Below are positions 1 through 10,843 of a stretch of DNA of 64,000 bases, one piece after another. A model generated the notes under the pieces. That model was not told the origin of the DNA. It made no database searches and worked only from the letters and a program-made list of their open reading frames with translations. Source of the DNA: Mycolicibacterium chubuense NBB4. GTDB lineage: Bacteria > Actinomycetota > Actinomycetes > Mycobacteriales > Mycobacteriaceae. The stretch lies in contig NC_018027.1 of the NCBI RefSeq assembly GCF_000266905.1, positions 5,022,001 to 5,086,000 on the forward strand, given 5' to 3'. Position numbers and translations under genes: made by a program. Position 1 is the first letter of the stretch. Each line of letters begins with the position of its first letter.

Positions 1-284
1 CGCCACACCCCGACCAGGGCGGTCTCGCCACCCTCGATCGCCTCGGCCACCCGCAACGCCCCGGCCAGAACGGGATCGGGCGCAGCGTCGGCATCGAACT
101 GCAGCGGTCCCCCGTCGAGCACCGAGGACGCCCGCGCCGCGCGCAGCGCCGCCTCGGCGGCCGTCTTGGGCCAGCCGCGCAGGTTGACGCGGTGCCGGTG
201 GGCACGGCCGAGAGCCTCACGCGCCTCCTCGCCGGCCGCGGCCACACCGGGCAGAGTGGTCAAAGGGGCGAGCGGATCGGTCAC
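1..284 (-). CDS. Conserved actinobacterial protein, 5' part only (Rv3662c-like)
   Basis: The gene runs leftwards off the window; only about 94 N-terminal codons are present, starting at a GTG (282-284) and reading VTDPLAPLTTLPGV. The visible part is Ala/Arg-rich and helical, with an HRHRVNLRGWP segment. No catalytic motif is visible, so no function is given. The text and the position just upstream of acs recall the Rv3662c family, but that rests on memory of gene order. The dpp transporter genes that lie between the two in M. tuberculosis are not here. It is transcribed divergently from acs. Confidence 0.55.
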   Translation of the reverse strand, partial: MTDPLAPLTTLPGVAAAGEEAREALGRAHRHRVNLRGWPKTAAEAALRAARASSVLDGGPLQFDADAAPDPVLAGALRVAEAIEGGETALVGVW

Positions 285-459
285 GCCCGCACACGGTAGT
301 GGACCGACGAGCGCTCGCGCCGCGACGAGCCCTCGGGCGAGGAGCCGCGGAGGAAGAGCACAGATGCCGCTGGTCCCACCAGCCATGACGCTCGCCGCAC
401 GACGGACGCCGTCCGCAGCCGCAATGTGAGTTGCCAACGTCGATGCAACCTTGGGTGAC

Positions 460-472
460 TACCCTCACAACC
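460..472 (+). promoter_or_regulatory. Leaderless promoter of acs
   Basis: TACCCT (460-465) fits the mycobacterial TANNNT -10 box and ends 7 nt before the ATG at 473, so transcription would begin at or next to the A of the start codon. No Shine-Dalgarno precedes this ATG, which agrees with a leaderless mRNA. No good -35 box is visible. Confidence 0.5.
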
Positions 473-2437
<1,965 letters not shown>

Positions 2438-2444
2438 TCAGAGG

Positions 2445-2506
2445 CCGACGAGCGCTTGCGCGAGGAGAATCAGGGCACCGACGAGCGCTTGCGCGAGGAG
2501 AATCAG
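2445..2506 (+). repeat. Tandem pair of a dispersed 29-bp repeat
   Basis: Two identical 29-bp units (2445-2473 and 2478-2506) read CCGACGAGCGCTTGCGCGAG followed by GAGAATCAG, at a period of 33 bp. The second copy runs over the stop codon of the convergent protease gene. Shorter relatives lie at 12101-12127 and 62408-62433. Confidence 0.8.
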
Positions 2507-3201
2507 GCCACCGGCACGAAACCGCTGCCGGGGCGGTTCTTGGCGACGATGTCGGCCAACTGCGTGTTGATCGACATCGTCACCGCCGGCGTGTGCAGCG
2601 GGATGAACTTGATGACGCAGGTCGGCAGGTCCTGCGAGAACGCACCGTGGATCATGCCGACGAGGTGGTTGTCGACGGTCACGGGGGCGCCGGAGTCGCC
2701 GGGCTGTCCGCAGACCTGGTTGACGATCGTGCCAGGCTGCTCGCCCGGACCCCAGGTGACGCCGCACGAGTAGCCGGTGGTGCGGCCGAGCTTGCAAGCC
2801 ACCTGCCCGAACCTCGGATCAGGGCCCAGCCCGTCGATGCGGAAGCCGTTGACCTCGCTGACCGGTCTGACCTTCTGGGGATCGAACTGGATGACCGCGT
2901 AGTCGAGCGTGTCGTTGCCCGCCACCATCGTTCCCACGACGCCGGCATTCTCCGCGCCCTCGGCCGCCACGACCGCACCCGGACCGCCGCAGTGCGCCGA
3001 GGTGAACCCGACGAGGCTGCCGCGGTTGTCCTTGCCGATGGCGGTCAACGTGCACAGAGTGTCGCCGTTGACGACGATGCCCGACCCGCCACCCAGCGTC
3101 ACCGGGGCGTCGGCGTGCGCGGGAACGGCGGCGAACAAAGCGATGGCGAACAACGCCGCCAACAGCGCGCGAACGGTCGGGCCCCGGCCGCTGATCTTCA
3201 A
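2503..3201 (-). CDS. Secreted trypsin-like serine protease (Rv3668c-like)
   Basis: A 232-residue exported S1-family protease. A signal peptide occupies about residues 1-30 (hydrophobic core from 11, AHA before DAPVTL). The catalytic triad is visible: His70 in TSAHC, Asp100 in TLDYAV and Ser170 in GQPGDSGAP. Cysteines at 50/71, 136/146 and 164 onward suggest disulfides, as expected outside the membrane. The physiological substrate is unknown. It is convergent with acs; the last codons and stop overlap a dispersed repeat, so the extreme C-terminus (GSGFVPVA) may vary between strains. Confidence 0.85.
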   Translation of the reverse strand: MKISGRGPTVRALLAALFAIALFAAVPAHADAPVTLGGGSGIVVNGDTLCTLTAIGKDNRGSLVGFTSAHCGGPGAVVAAEGAENAGVVGTMVAGNDTLDYAVIQFDPQKVRPVSEVNGFRIDGLGPDPRFGQVACKLGRTTGYSCGVTWGPGEQPGTIVNQVCGQPGDSGAPVTVDNHLVGMIHGAFSQDLPTCVIKFIPLHTPAVTMSINTQLADIVAKNRPGSGFVPVA

Positions 3202-3337
3202 GAGTCATCCCCAATCGACACGCCCGACCCGCCTTGCACGCAACCCGGGCAGTCTATCGTCACCGCGGAATCGTTTCGGTTCACGCCACGTGGCAACATG
3301 AACGGCGACCGAGGGCAGAGGGCGGAAGGAAGATTGC

Positions 3338-3844
3338 GTGAGCGATCGCAGAAACGGCGTGCCGACAACCGTGACGTCGATACCGCTGGTGGACCCTCAT
3401 GCGCCGAAGCCGGACCCGTCGATCGGTGATCTGGTCAAGGACGCCACTGCTCAGGTCTCGACGCTGGTGCGCGCGGAAGTGGAGCTCGCCAAGGCGGAGA
3501 TCACCCGGGATGTGAAGAAGGGCCTGACCGGCAGCGTGTTCTTCATCGCCGCGCTGGTCGTGCTGTTCTACTCCACGTTCTTCTTCTTCTTCTTTCTCGC
3601 CGAGCTGCTCGACAGCTGGTTGTGGCGCTGGGCGGCGTTCCTGATCGTGTTCGGGATCATGGTCGTGGTCACCGTCGTCCTGGCGCTGTTCGGCTATCTG
3701 AAGGTGCGCCGGATTCGGGGTCCGCAGAAGACCATCGAGACGGTCAAGGAGATCCCGGACGCCCTCACACCGGGACCCGACAAGAGGGCGATCGCGACGA
3801 CGGACGGCAAGCAGGCGCCGACCGCCGACCCGTCGGGCTGGTAA
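3338..3844 (+). CDS. Holin-superfamily-like integral membrane protein (Rv3669-like)
   Basis: A 168-residue protein with an amphipathic helical N-terminus (about 29-62, DLVKDATAQVSTLVRAEVEL) followed by two membrane helices (about 66-91 with an unusual FFFFFF run, and 97-121) and a charged tail. This is the layout of actinobacterial phage-holin-like membrane proteins; no lysis role is implied. The GTG start at 3338 is preceded by GGAAGGA. The stop codon shares one base with the start of the downstream epoxide hydrolase gene (TAATG), so the two are translationally coupled. Confidence 0.75.
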   Translation: MSDRRNGVPTTVTSIPLVDPHAPKPDPSIGDLVKDATAQVSTLVRAEVELAKAEITRDVKKGLTGSVFFIAALVVLFYSTFFFFFFLAELLDSWLWRWAAFLIVFGIMVVVTVVLALFGYLKVRRIRGPQKTIETVKEIPDALTPGPDKRAIATTDGKQAPTADPSGW

Positions 3845-4803
3845 TGCCCCCACCCGATCCGTCGGTTGTGCGCATCGGCGGGCCGTGGCGCCATCTGGAT
3901 GTGCACGCCAACGGGATTCGCTTCCACGTGGTCGAAGCCCAGCGGGACGCGGACGCCGACGACCGCTCGCGGCCGCTGACGGACCGGCCGCTGGTCATCC
4001 TGCTGCACGGCTTCGCGTCCTTCTGGTGGTCATGGCGTCATCAGCTCAAAGGGCTCTCCGGTGCCCGCGTGGTCGCGGTGGACCTGCGCGGATACGGCGC
4101 GAGCGACAAACCGCCCCGCGGCTACGACGGCTGGACGCTGGCAGGCGACACGGCCGGCCTCGTCCGGGCCCTCGGGCACAACTCCGCCACGCTGGTCGGC
4201 CACGCCGACGGCGGGCTGGTCTGCTGGGCCACCTCCGTGCTGCACCCGCGCGTGGTGCAGGCGATCGCGGTGGTCAGCTCGCCGCACCCGGCTGCGCTGC
4301 GCGCGTCGACCCTGCGCCGCCGCGATCAGGGCAGAGCGTTGCTGCCGTGGATGCTGCGCTATCAAGTGCCGATGTGGCCCGAGCGGGCTCTGACGCGGGA
4401 CAACGCGGCCGAGCTGGAGCATCTGGTGCGCAGCCGGTCCAGCGCGAAATGGCAGGCCAGCGAGGACTTCGCGGAGACCATCGGACATCTGCGCCGCGCG
4501 ATCCAGATCCCGTCGGCGGCGCACTCGGCGCTGGAGTATCAGCGGTGGGCGGTGCGCAGCCAGATGCGTGCTGACGGCCGGCGCTTCATGCAGTCCATGA
4601 AGCGCCAGATCCCGGTGCCGGTGCTCCACCTTCGCGGCGACGCCGACCCGTACGTGCTGGCCGACCCGGTATACCGCACGCAGCGCTACGCGCCGCACGG
4701 CCGCTACGTCTCGATCGACGGTGCGGGCCATTTCGGCCATGAGGAAGCCCCGGAGAAGGTCAACGACCAGCTGTCGCGGTTCCTCGCGCAGGTGTACGCC
4801 TGA
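3844..4803 (+). CDS. ephE: Alpha/beta hydrolase, epoxide hydrolase family
   Basis: A 319-residue alpha/beta hydrolase. LLHGFASFWW (about 53-62) forms the oxyanion region. The nucleophile elbow is GHADGG with Asp122, the aspartate typical of epoxide hydrolases rather than the serine of esterases. The charge relay appears to be DADPY plus His296 in GAGHFG. It would open epoxides to diols through a covalent aspartyl ester; the substrate is not evident. The ATG overlaps the preceding stop by one base. M. tuberculosis has an epoxide hydrolase (EphE) at the same place. Confidence 0.8.
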   Translation: MPPPDPSVVRIGGPWRHLDVHANGIRFHVVEAQRDADADDRSRPLTDRPLVILLHGFASFWWSWRHQLKGLSGARVVAVDLRGYGASDKPPRGYDGWTLAGDTAGLVRALGHNSATLVGHADGGLVCWATSVLHPRVVQAIAVVSSPHPAALRASTLRRRDQGRALLPWMLRYQVPMWPERALTRDNAAELEHLVRSRSSAKWQASEDFAETIGHLRRAIQIPSAAHSALEYQRWAVRSQMRADGRRFMQSMKRQIPVPVLHLRGDADPYVLADPVYRTQRYAPHGRYVSIDGAGHFGHEEAPEKVNDQLSRFLAQVYA

Positions 4804-4812
4804 GCGCCGGCC

Positions 4813-6003
4813 TCAGCCGTTGACGCAGGTCCCGGTGGTAACCCGCGCGACGTTGCCCACCTTGGCCATCTGTTGGGACACCTGATCGGCGGTCAGCACG
4901 AACCCGGTGTCCACGTCGTCGACCGCGGCGCCGAACACCACTCCGAGCACCTTGCCGCTGCGGTTGATCATCGGACCACCGGAGTTGCCCTGCTTGACGG
5001 TGCCCCTGATCGTGTACACCTCGCGGGTGACCGTCGTGGACCGGTAGATGTCCGGGCCGTTGAGCTCGATGACCTCACGGATACGGGCCGGCGTCGCGGT
5101 GAAGTCCCCGCCCCCGGGATAACCCATGACGATGCCGTCGGTGCCCGAGGGCGCCTGCCCGTCTGCGAATTGCAGCGGTGCCGACGGCAGGTTCGGCACG
5201 TCGAGGATCGAGATGTCGGCGTTCGGGTCGTAGGAGACCACGCTGGCGTCGTAGGTCTGCCCGTCGACCTCCACCGTGACCGTCTCGGCGCCGGCGACGA
5301 CGTGCGCATTGGACATCACCCGGTTGGGGGCGACGACGAAGCCGCTGCCTTCGAGCACCTTCTGACAGCTCGTCGCGACACCGCGCACCTTGACCACGCT
5401 GGACTTGGTCGCGCCCACCACCGCCGAGGTGGCCAGCGACGCGTCGGGGGCCTCGACGGCGGCGACGGGCGTCGGGCCGAAGTCCTTGAGGACCTCGTGC
5501 AGTCCGGACGTGTCCCACAGCCCGGACAGCCGGCCGGGCACCGTGCGCAGCCAGTTCGGCGCCACCGAGTCCACCTCGGCGATCACCTTCGAGCCCTGCA
5601 CGGCCGCGGCCAGATTGGGCTGCGGCGAGGACACCAGCGCGGTACCCAACAGCCACGCGGCGGTCAGCACCAGGACCAGTTGCAGGGCCACGCCGACCAC
5701 CGAGTCGACGATCCTCAACCCTGGACTGCGGATCGCGCCACGGACTGCTCGGCCCAGCACGACGCCCGCGATCTCGCCGATCACCACCAGGCCGAGGATC
5801 AGGAACAGCGTCACGAACAGCTTCGTGCGGGGTCCGCTGATGTGGTCGACGACGTGGGGAGCGAGCAGCACACCCGCCACCGCGCCGAGGGCGACCCCGA
5901 CCAGAGCCAGCAGAGAACCCGGCGCCCCGGATCGCCAGCCTGACACGGCGGCGATGAGCGCTACGGCAAGAACGGCTATATCCAGCCACTGTGAGGCAGT
6001 CAT
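4813..6003 (-). CDS. marP: Membrane-anchored periplasmic serine protease MarP
   Basis: A 396-residue protein with a CvpA-like N-terminal membrane domain (four helices within about 1-125) and a C-terminal trypsin-like protease. The catalytic residues are His234 (SNAHVV), Asp263 (NADISIL) and Ser341 (QGNSGGP), within one or two positions of the M. tuberculosis enzyme. Cys213 and Cys393 fit the disulfide known to activate the family under oxidation. MarP homologues maintain intrabacterial pH in acid and process cell-wall hydrolases. The start overlaps the upstream NUDIX stop by 4 bp (ATGA), closing the nth-tlpA-nudix-marP operon. Confidence 0.93.
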   Translation of the reverse strand: MTASQWLDIAVLAVALIAAVSGWRSGAPGSLLALVGVALGAVAGVLLAPHVVDHISGPRTKLFVTLFLILGLVVIGEIAGVVLGRAVRGAIRSPGLRIVDSVVGVALQLVLVLTAAWLLGTALVSSPQPNLAAAVQGSKVIAEVDSVAPNWLRTVPGRLSGLWDTSGLHEVLKDFGPTPVAAVEAPDASLATSAVVGATKSSVVKVRGVATSCQKVLEGSGFVVAPNRVMSNAHVVAGAETVTVEVDGQTYDASVVSYDPNADISILDVPNLPSAPLQFADGQAPSGTDGIVMGYPGGGDFTATPARIREVIELNGPDIYRSTTVTREVYTIRGTVKQGNSGGPMINRSGKVLGVVFGAAVDDVDTGFVLTADQVSQQMAKVGNVARVTTGTCVNG

Positions 6004-6782
6004 CGTTGGGCTTCACCGTAGCTGCCCTGGCTGTCCAGCAGCGCCATTGCATCGTCGAGTTCGTACAGGTTGTCGGTGTCCCAGGGCTTCGACCACCCCG
6101 CGACCTCGAGCATCGCCGCGACGACCTGCCCGGTGAAACCCCACACCAGCATCTCGTTGAGCAGGAACGCCGGGCCGGCCGACCGGCGGGTGTTCTGCTG
6201 GCGGTACACCATGATCCGGTTCTCGGGATTGACGAAGGCGCGCACCGGAACTCGGGCCACCAGCGCGGTTTCGCCCTCGTCCACCACCGCGACGGGCCCC
6301 GGGTCCGGCGAGTAGGCGAGCACGGGCACGACATGGAAGCCCGAGGGCGGGATGAACATCTTCTCCAGCGTCGCCAGGGGCGCCAGCCTGCCGGCCTCGA
6401 TGCCGGTCTCCTCGGTGGCTTCCCGCAGCGCGGTGTGCACCGGACTCTGGTCGCCGGGGTCGGCGGCCCCGCCGGGGAACGCCGCCTGGCCGGCGTGGTG
6501 ACGCAGCGACGACGCCCGCACGGTGACGAGCAGATCGGCGTCATCGGGCAGCGATCCCGGCGCACCGTCGCGCGGTCCGGAGAACAGGACGAGCACTGCG
6601 GCGTCGCGGCGGGCCCCGGTGACCGCCGCGGTCGCGTTCGCCGCGGTCAGCGCCGCCAGCACTTCGGCAGGCACCCGGCGGCGGTAAGCGTGCTTGACGG
6701 CTTCGGGCCGCTCCACGAGCGGCGTCAACCAGGGCGGGGCGGCGCCGGGCGTCAACTCACCCGCGCGGCTCTCCCAGCTCAC
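6000..6782 (-). CDS. NUDIX hydrolase, CoA-pyrophosphatase type (Rv3672c-like)
   Basis: A 260-residue NUDIX protein. The box GGAADPGDQ...ALREATEETGIE carries the REATEE metal-binding helix, and the spacing resembles the CoA diphosphatase branch (GGxxDxxD...ALREAxEE). Expected chemistry is hydrolysis of a CoA-like or nucleoside diphosphate; the substrate is unproven. Two adjacent GTG codons (6785 and 6782) could start it. The second is 7 nt from a GGAG motif and is preferred, while an ATG at 6845 would overlap the thioredoxin gene by 44 bp. Third gene of a four-gene operon. Confidence 0.8.
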   Translation of the reverse strand: MSWESRAGELTPGAAPPWLTPLVERPEAVKHAYRRRVPAEVLAALTAANATAAVTGARRDAAVLVLFSGPRDGAPGSLPDDADLLVTVRASSLRHHAGQAAFPGGAADPGDQSPVHTALREATEETGIEAGRLAPLATLEKMFIPPSGFHVVPVLAYSPDPGPVAVVDEGETALVARVPVRAFVNPENRIMVYRQQNTRRSAGPAFLLNEMLVWGFTGQVVAAMLEVAGWSKPWDTDNLYELDDAMALLDSQGSYGEAQR

Positions 6783-6801
6783 CACTGCGCTCCCGGCATC
6801 G

Positions 6802-7446
6802 TCACGCGTCTCCGATCTTCGGGTCCACCGCCGCGGAGATCTCATCGGCGCTGGCGAAAGACCGAGGCAGGATCTCGGCCACGCTACCGTCCGCCCGCAG
6901 AATCACGGTTGCCGGCATGACGTTGGGGACCTTGAGCGCCGCGGCGATGCGGCGCCGTCCGTCCTGCAGCGTCGGCAGGTGCACGCCGAGCTCGGCGAGC
7001 CTGGTCAGCGCTGCCGTTTCGTTCTCGTCCTGATGCACGGTCAGCACCGTCACCCGGGATCCGACGCGCCGCTGGTACTCGGCCATGGCGGGCAGTTCCG
7101 CCGCGCAGGGCGCGCACCAGTAAGCCCAGAGGTTCAGCACGGTCACCCGGCCGGCGAGCGCCGCCGCCACGTCGACGTCGGCGCCGTCGCCCGCACATTC
7201 GAGGACGATGCCGCGCAGCGCCTCGGGACCCGCGCCGGGTCCCGCAGACGGGCAGGGCGCCAGGTCGGCACGGGCGCGCGGGGCGGCGAGCGCCTGCGCG
7301 GTGTCGGCGTCGCGCCGGTCCCGGGCCGACACCGACTCGGGCGTCGACGTCGGACCGTCGCCGGAGCCGAGTTGCGACCACAGGCCCATCGCGAGGACCA
7401 CGAGCACCACGAGCGCCGCGATGCTCCAGCGGGCGGATGCGCTCAT
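6802..7446 (-). CDS. Membrane-anchored thioredoxin-like protein (TlpA/ResA type)
   Basis: A 214-residue protein with one N-terminal membrane anchor (about 9-24) and an extracytoplasmic thioredoxin fold. The redox motif WCAPC holds Cys111 and Cys114, and a cis-proline loop appears as VMPATVILR. It probably reduces or isomerises disulfides outside the membrane. The setting between nth and marP, whose protease carries a disulfide, fits an envelope redox role, but that link is inference. The ATG at 7446 (MSASARW) is chosen over a codon 30 nt upstream because it leaves a normal 16-bp gap to nth. Confidence 0.82.
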   Translation of the reverse strand: MSASARWSIAALVVLVVLAMGLWSQLGSGDGPTSTPESVSARDRRDADTAQALAAPRARADLAPCPSAGPGAGPEALRGIVLECAGDGADVDVAAALAGRVTVLNLWAYWCAPCAAELPAMAEYQRRVGSRVTVLTVHQDENETAALTRLAELGVHLPTLQDGRRRIAAALKVPNVMPATVILRADGSVAEILPRSFASADEISAAVDPKIGDA

Positions 7447-7462
7447 CGCCGGACGGACGCTT

Positions 7463-8269
7463 CTAGAGACCGGCAAGAGCCAGCAGGTGTTCGGTCTCCG
7501 GGCCTCTGACCAGCGGTGCAGCGACCAGCGGGTCGGTGGGCCCGAGACCGAACGACGGGCAGTCCTTGGCGAGCACGCAGACGCCGCACGCCGGCTTGCG
7601 GGAGTGGCACACCCGCCGGCCGTGGAAGATGACGCGGTGACTCAGCAGCGTCCACTCGCTGCGCTCGATGAGCTCACCGACGGCGTGCTCGACCTTGACC
7701 GGATCCTCTTCGGAGGTCCAGCGCCAGCGGCGAACGAGCCGGCCGAAGTGTGTGTCGACGGTGATGCCGGGGATGTCGAAGGCGTTTCCCAGGATCACGT
7801 TGGCGGTCTTGCGGCCGACGCCCGGCAGCGTCACCAGCTCGTCGAGTGTGCGGGGAACCTCGCCGTCGAAGCGCTCCTCAAGCTCCTGCCCCAGCTTGAT
7901 CAGCGAGCCGGACTTGTTCCGGAAGAATCCGGTGGGCCGGATCAGCTCCTCGAGCTCGGCCCGGTCGGCGCCGGCGTAGTCGCGGGCGGTGCGGTACTTG
8001 GCGAACAACGCCGGGGTGGTGAGGTTGACCCGCTTGTCGGTGCTCTGCGCGGACAAGATGGTGGCCACGGTGAGCTCGAGCGGGTTGGTGAAGTCGAGCT
8101 CGCAGTAGACGTGGGGAAACGCTTGGGCCAGCGTGCGATTCATCCGGCGCGCGCGACGCACGAGGCCCAGGTGCGTCTCTCTGTCCCACTTGCCGGCCTG
8201 CTTGCTCGACGCGCGACGGCCCGGTTCTCCGGCAGCCGGCTCACCTGCCCGCGTCTGACTTACGGTCAC
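7463..8269 (-). CDS. nth: Endonuclease III
   Basis: A 268-residue bifunctional DNA glycosylase/AP lyase that removes oxidised pyrimidines in base-excision repair. The helix-hairpin-helix and catalytic lysine lie in [17 protein letters not shown], followed by the catalytic aspartate region [10 protein letters not shown]. The C-terminal [4Fe-4S] ligands follow C-x6-C-x2-C-x5-C in [17 protein letters not shown]. The first 20 or so residues are charged and unconserved. The GTG at 8269 gives a length close to the family; a longer frame to 8560 is not supported. First gene of the nth-tlpA-nudix-marP operon. Confidence 0.95.
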   Translation of the reverse strand: MTVSQTRAGEPAAGEPGRRASSKQAGKWDRETHLGLVRRARRMNRTLAQAFPHVYCELDFTNPLELTVATILSAQSTDKRVNLTTPALFAKYRTARDYAGADRAELEELIRPTGFFRNKSGSLIKLGQELEERFDGEVPRTLDELVTLPGVGRKTANVILGNAFDIPGITVDTHFGRLVRRWRWTSEEDPVKVEHAVGELIERSEWTLLSHRVIFHGRRVCHSRKPACGVCVLAKDCPSFGLGPTDPLVAAPLVRGPETEHLLALAGL

Positions 8270-8374
8270 CAGGCCAGCGTACTGAGACGGTCCGACGCGC
8301 CGAGGGACGGATCGGTTCTTAACGAGGGCTTTTCGTGATCCCGCTGAGACCTTGGCCGTGTTTACTTCGTCCTT

Positions 8375-8707
8375 GTGTCGTGGTTGCTCGTGGCGCTGAT
8401 CCCGGGGTTGCTCATGGTGGCGACGTTCGGTCTGGAGCGCGTTGAGGCGGGTTTGCGCCGCGAGTCGATCTCGGCGGCCGACGTTGCCGACTTCCTCGAC
8501 CAGGCCGAGGCCAGCGACGTGACGACACTCGCCCGCGACGGCATGGACACCGCCTTGCACGGCCTGCAGCAGCGCCGCAGCGAGCGCGACTACCCCGAAG
8601 CCAAGCTATCTCACCCGGTGCCGGCACCGAGTTTGCCAACGCACGCTTATTTCGCCCAGCGCGCCAATACTGAGTTTCAGCAGACCCGGTCTGTCAATCC
8701 TGTGTAG
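8375..8707 (+). CDS. Small membrane protein (Rv3675-like)
   Basis: A 110-residue protein with one N-terminal membrane helix (about 3-17, [17 protein letters not shown]) and a soluble tail. The segment [20 protein letters not shown] looks helical and acidic. No known motif. The GTG start places the hydrophobic segment at the very N-terminus, so it could act as an anchor. Same position and size class as Rv3675 beside crp. Its stop lies in a small inverted repeat. Confidence 0.6.
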   Translation: MSWLLVALIPGLLMVATFGLERVEAGLRRESISAADVADFLDQAEASDVTTLARDGMDTALHGLQQRRSERDYPEAKLSHPVPAPSLPTHAYFAQRANTEFQQTRSVNPV

Positions 8708-8724
8708 CGTGAGCAGGTCACGCT
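8706..8724 (+). terminator. Short hairpin at the end of the Rv3675-like gene
   Basis: AGCGTGA-GCAGG-TCACGCT is a perfect 7-bp inverted repeat with a 5-nt loop starting inside the stop codon. There is no T-tract. The GTGA/TCAC halves resemble a CRP site, but the spacer is 5 rather than 6, so a hairpin is more likely. Confidence 0.35.
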
Positions 8725-8763
8725 GGCGGCCCGCAAGCCGACAGCATCGGCAGGGCGTACCTC

Positions 8764-8769
8764 TAGACT
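8764..8769 (+). promoter_or_regulatory. Putative -10 box of crp
   Basis: TAGACT fits TANNNT about 68 nt before the crp GTG. An mRNA from here would carry a leader of some 60 nt with AAGAGGGG as ribosome binding site. No clear -35 element. Confidence 0.35.
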
Positions 8770-8836
8770 GATCTCACGATCGACCTCGAGGTCGGCTTGC
8801 GCATGTCTGAACACTCACACCTTTAAGAGGGGCAAC

Positions 8837-9511
8837 GTGGACGAGATCCTGGCCAGGGCCGGAATCTTCCAGGGGGTCGAACCCAGCGCCGTTTCCGCGC
8901 TGACCAAGCAACTGCAACCGGTCGACTTTCCGCGCGGACACACCGTGTTCGCCGAGGGCGAGCCCGGCGACCGGCTGTACATCATCATCTCGGGCAAGGT
9001 GAAGATCGGCCGCCGCTCGCCGGACGGTCGCGAGAACCTGCTGACGATCATGGGTCCGTCCGACATGTTCGGGGAGCTGTCGATCTTCGACCCGGGGCCC
9101 CGTACCTCCAGCGCCACCACCATCACCGAAGTGCGCGCCGTGTCGATGGACCGCGACGCGCTGCGGGCGTGGATCGCGGACCGCCCCGAGATCGCCGAGC
9201 AGCTGCTGCGGGTGTTGGCCCGCCGCCTGCGCCGGACCAACAACAACCTCGCCGACCTGATCTTCACCGACGTGCCCGGACGCGTGGCCAAGCAGCTGTT
9301 GCAGCTGGCCCAGCGGTTCGGCACGCAGGAAGGTGGCGCACTGCGGGTGACCCACGACCTGACCCAGGAAGAGATCGCTCAGCTCGTCGGGGCGTCGCGC
9401 GAGACGGTGAACAAGGCGCTGGCCGACTTCGCCCACCGCGGGTGGATCCGGCTGGAGGGCAAGAGTGTGCTGATCAGCGACTCCGAGCGGCTGGCGCGCC
9501 GAGCGCGGTAG
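8837..9511 (+). CDS. crp: cAMP receptor protein family regulator
   Basis: A 224-residue CRP/FNR-family regulator, the same length as M. tuberculosis Rv3676. The N-terminal cyclic-nucleotide-binding beta-roll spans about 1-115 ([16 protein letters not shown], then [19 protein letters not shown] as the phosphate-binding cassette), followed by a long dimerisation helix and a C-terminal winged helix with [20 protein letters not shown] as recognition region. It binds cAMP and TGTGA-N6-TCACA-type sites. GTG start with AAGAGGGG upstream. A CRP-like half-conserved site lies about 4 kb away before whiB4. Confidence 0.95.
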   Translation: MDEILARAGIFQGVEPSAVSALTKQLQPVDFPRGHTVFAEGEPGDRLYIIISGKVKIGRRSPDGRENLLTIMGPSDMFGELSIFDPGPRTSSATTITEVRAVSMDRDALRAWIADRPEIAEQLLRVLARRLRRTNNNLADLIFTDVPGRVAKQLLQLAQRFGTQEGGALRVTHDLTQEEIAQLVGASRETVNKALADFAHRGWIRLEGKSVLISDSERLARRAR

Positions 9512-9544
9512 CGCGACAGAAGACCCCGAGCGCGGTAGGTACTG

Positions 9545-9566
9545 CGCCGAAATTGCATTCCACGCG
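9545..9566. repeat. Half copy of the CGCCGAAATTGCATTCC palindrome
   Basis: These 22 bases equal, in opposite orientation, one arm plus flank of the full palindrome at 58512-58574. The matching second arm is missing, so this looks like a decayed copy. It lies between the convergent crp and MBL-hydrolase genes. Confidence 0.6.
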
Positions 9567-9611
9567 CATTTCCGCGTCCACAGACCGCACCAGACGCAGT
9601 CTCGGCGGGAG

Positions 9612-10385
9612 TCAGCGGCGCAGGTAGTTCAGCTGAGCCTGGACGCTCCACTCGGCGACATCCCACAGCTTCTCGTCGACGTCGGTGTAGACGTGCTCCA
9701 CGACCTGGCGGGTGGTCGCGTCCTCGCCGAGCTCACGCACCGCCGCCCGCACCTGGTCCAGGCGTTCCTCGCGGTGCGCCAGATAGGTCTCGGTGACGGC
9801 CGCCGAGTCCTGCAGATCCGGCCCGTGTCCGGGCAGCACCATCCGGTGACCCAGACCGTGGAGACGACGGAGCGACTCCAGGTAGTCGCCGAGGTCGCCG
9901 TCCTCCTTGTCGATCACGGTGGTGCCCCGGCCCAGGACCGTGTCGGCGGTCAGCACGGCATCGTCGAGCAGGAAGCACACCGAGTCGGCGGTGTGCCCCG
10001 GGGTGGCCATCACGGTGATCCGCAGGCCGGCGGCGTCGATCACCTCGCCGTCGGCGAGCGGGCCGCCCAGGCCGCGCTGGAATCCACTGCCCACCGAACG
10101 CACCACCGCCCCGGTGAGGTCGACCATCCGGTCGATGCCCCCGGTGTGGTCGCCGTGGCGGTGGCTGATCAGCACCAGCGGGATCGGTCCGAGCTCGGCG
10201 AGCCGCTCGATGTGTTCGTCCTTGTCATCGGGGCCCGGATCGATGACGACCATCTCGTCGCTGCCGGGCCCGCGCAGCACCCAGGTGTTGGTGCCGTCCA
10301 GCGTCATCAGTCCCGGGTTCTCGCACAGCAGCACCGACGCGGTCTCGGTCACCGGTCTCAGCACGCCGTACGCGGGATGGTCCAC
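9612..10385 (-). CDS. Metallo-beta-lactamase-fold hydrolase (Rv3677c-like)
   Basis: A 257-residue MBL-fold enzyme. The dinuclear zinc motif SHRHGDH supplies His75, His77, Asp79 and His80; further ligands lie in TPGHTADS and PGHGP. It resembles LACTB2-like or glyoxalase-II-like hydrolases rather than true beta-lactamases; the substrate is unknown. The start is a GTG at 10385 that overlaps the stop of the upstream RidA gene by one base, so the three genes from 11001 down to 9612 form a tight operon. Confidence 0.8.
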   Translation of the reverse strand: MDHPAYGVLRPVTETASVLLCENPGLMTLDGTNTWVLRGPGSDEMVVIDPGPDDKDEHIERLAELGPIPLVLISHRHGDHTGGIDRMVDLTGAVVRSVGSGFQRGLGGPLADGEVIDAAGLRITVMATPGHTADSVCFLLDDAVLTADTVLGRGTTVIDKEDGDLGDYLESLRRLHGLGHRMVLPGHGPDLQDSAAVTETYLAHREERLDQVRAAVRELGEDATTRQVVEHVYTDVDEKLWDVAEWSVQAQLNYLRR

Positions 10386-10843
10386 TACGCGACCTCGACG
10401 ATGATCTCCACTTCCACCGGCGCGTCGAGCGGCAGCTCCGACACCCCGACCGCCGACCGCGCGTGGGCCCCCGCGTCACCGAAGACTTCGGCGAAGAACT
10501 CCGACGCGCCGTTGACGACCGCCGGCTGGCCGTGGAAGCCCGGCGCCGACGCCACGAACCCCACGACTTTCACCACGCGCACCACCGCATCGATGCCGAC
10601 CAGCGAGTCCACCGCGGCCAGCGCATTCAGCGCACACTGCCGGGCCAGGCGCTTGGCGTCGTCCACCGACACCTCGGCGCCGACCTTGCCGGTGGCCGCC
10701 AGCCGGCCCTCGACCATCGGAAGCTGGCCCGCGGTGAAGACCAGGTTCTGGGTCCGCACGGCCGGAAGGTATGCCGCCAGCGGCGCGGCGACCGCGGGCA
10801 GGGTGATTCCCTGTTCGGCCAGCCGCGCCGACCAGCCGCTCAT
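10385..10843 (-). CDS. RidA/YjgF-family protein (Rv3678c-like)
   Basis: A 152-residue RidA-superfamily protein. Typical features are the TAGQLPMVEGRL strand region, the helix ARQCALNALAAVDS and the C-terminal strand with LPLDAPVEVEIIVEV. Canonical RidA hydrolyses reactive enamines/imines; the family arginine is not obvious here, so the activity is uncertain. The ATG at 10843 overlaps the DUF4177 stop (ATGA). Longer frames reaching 10927 are rejected because they run through the upstream gene. Confidence 0.75.
   Translation of the reverse strand: MSGWSARLAEQGITLPAVAAPLAAYLPAVRTQNLVFTAGQLPMVEGRLAATGKVGAEVSVDDAKRLARQCALNALAAVDSLVGIDAVVRVVKVVGFVASAPGFHGQPAVVNGASEFFAEVFGDAGAHARSAVGVSELPLDAPVEVEIIVEVA

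Noticed and set aside
2438..2773. ORF reading [20 protein letters not shown] downstream of acs
   Set aside because: It is the translation of the tandem repeat followed by antisense of the protease gene.
8706..8724. CRP autoregulatory site upstream of crp
   Set aside because: GTGA and TCAC halves are present but 5 bp apart instead of 6, and the sequence begins in a stop codon, so a hairpin is the simpler reading.
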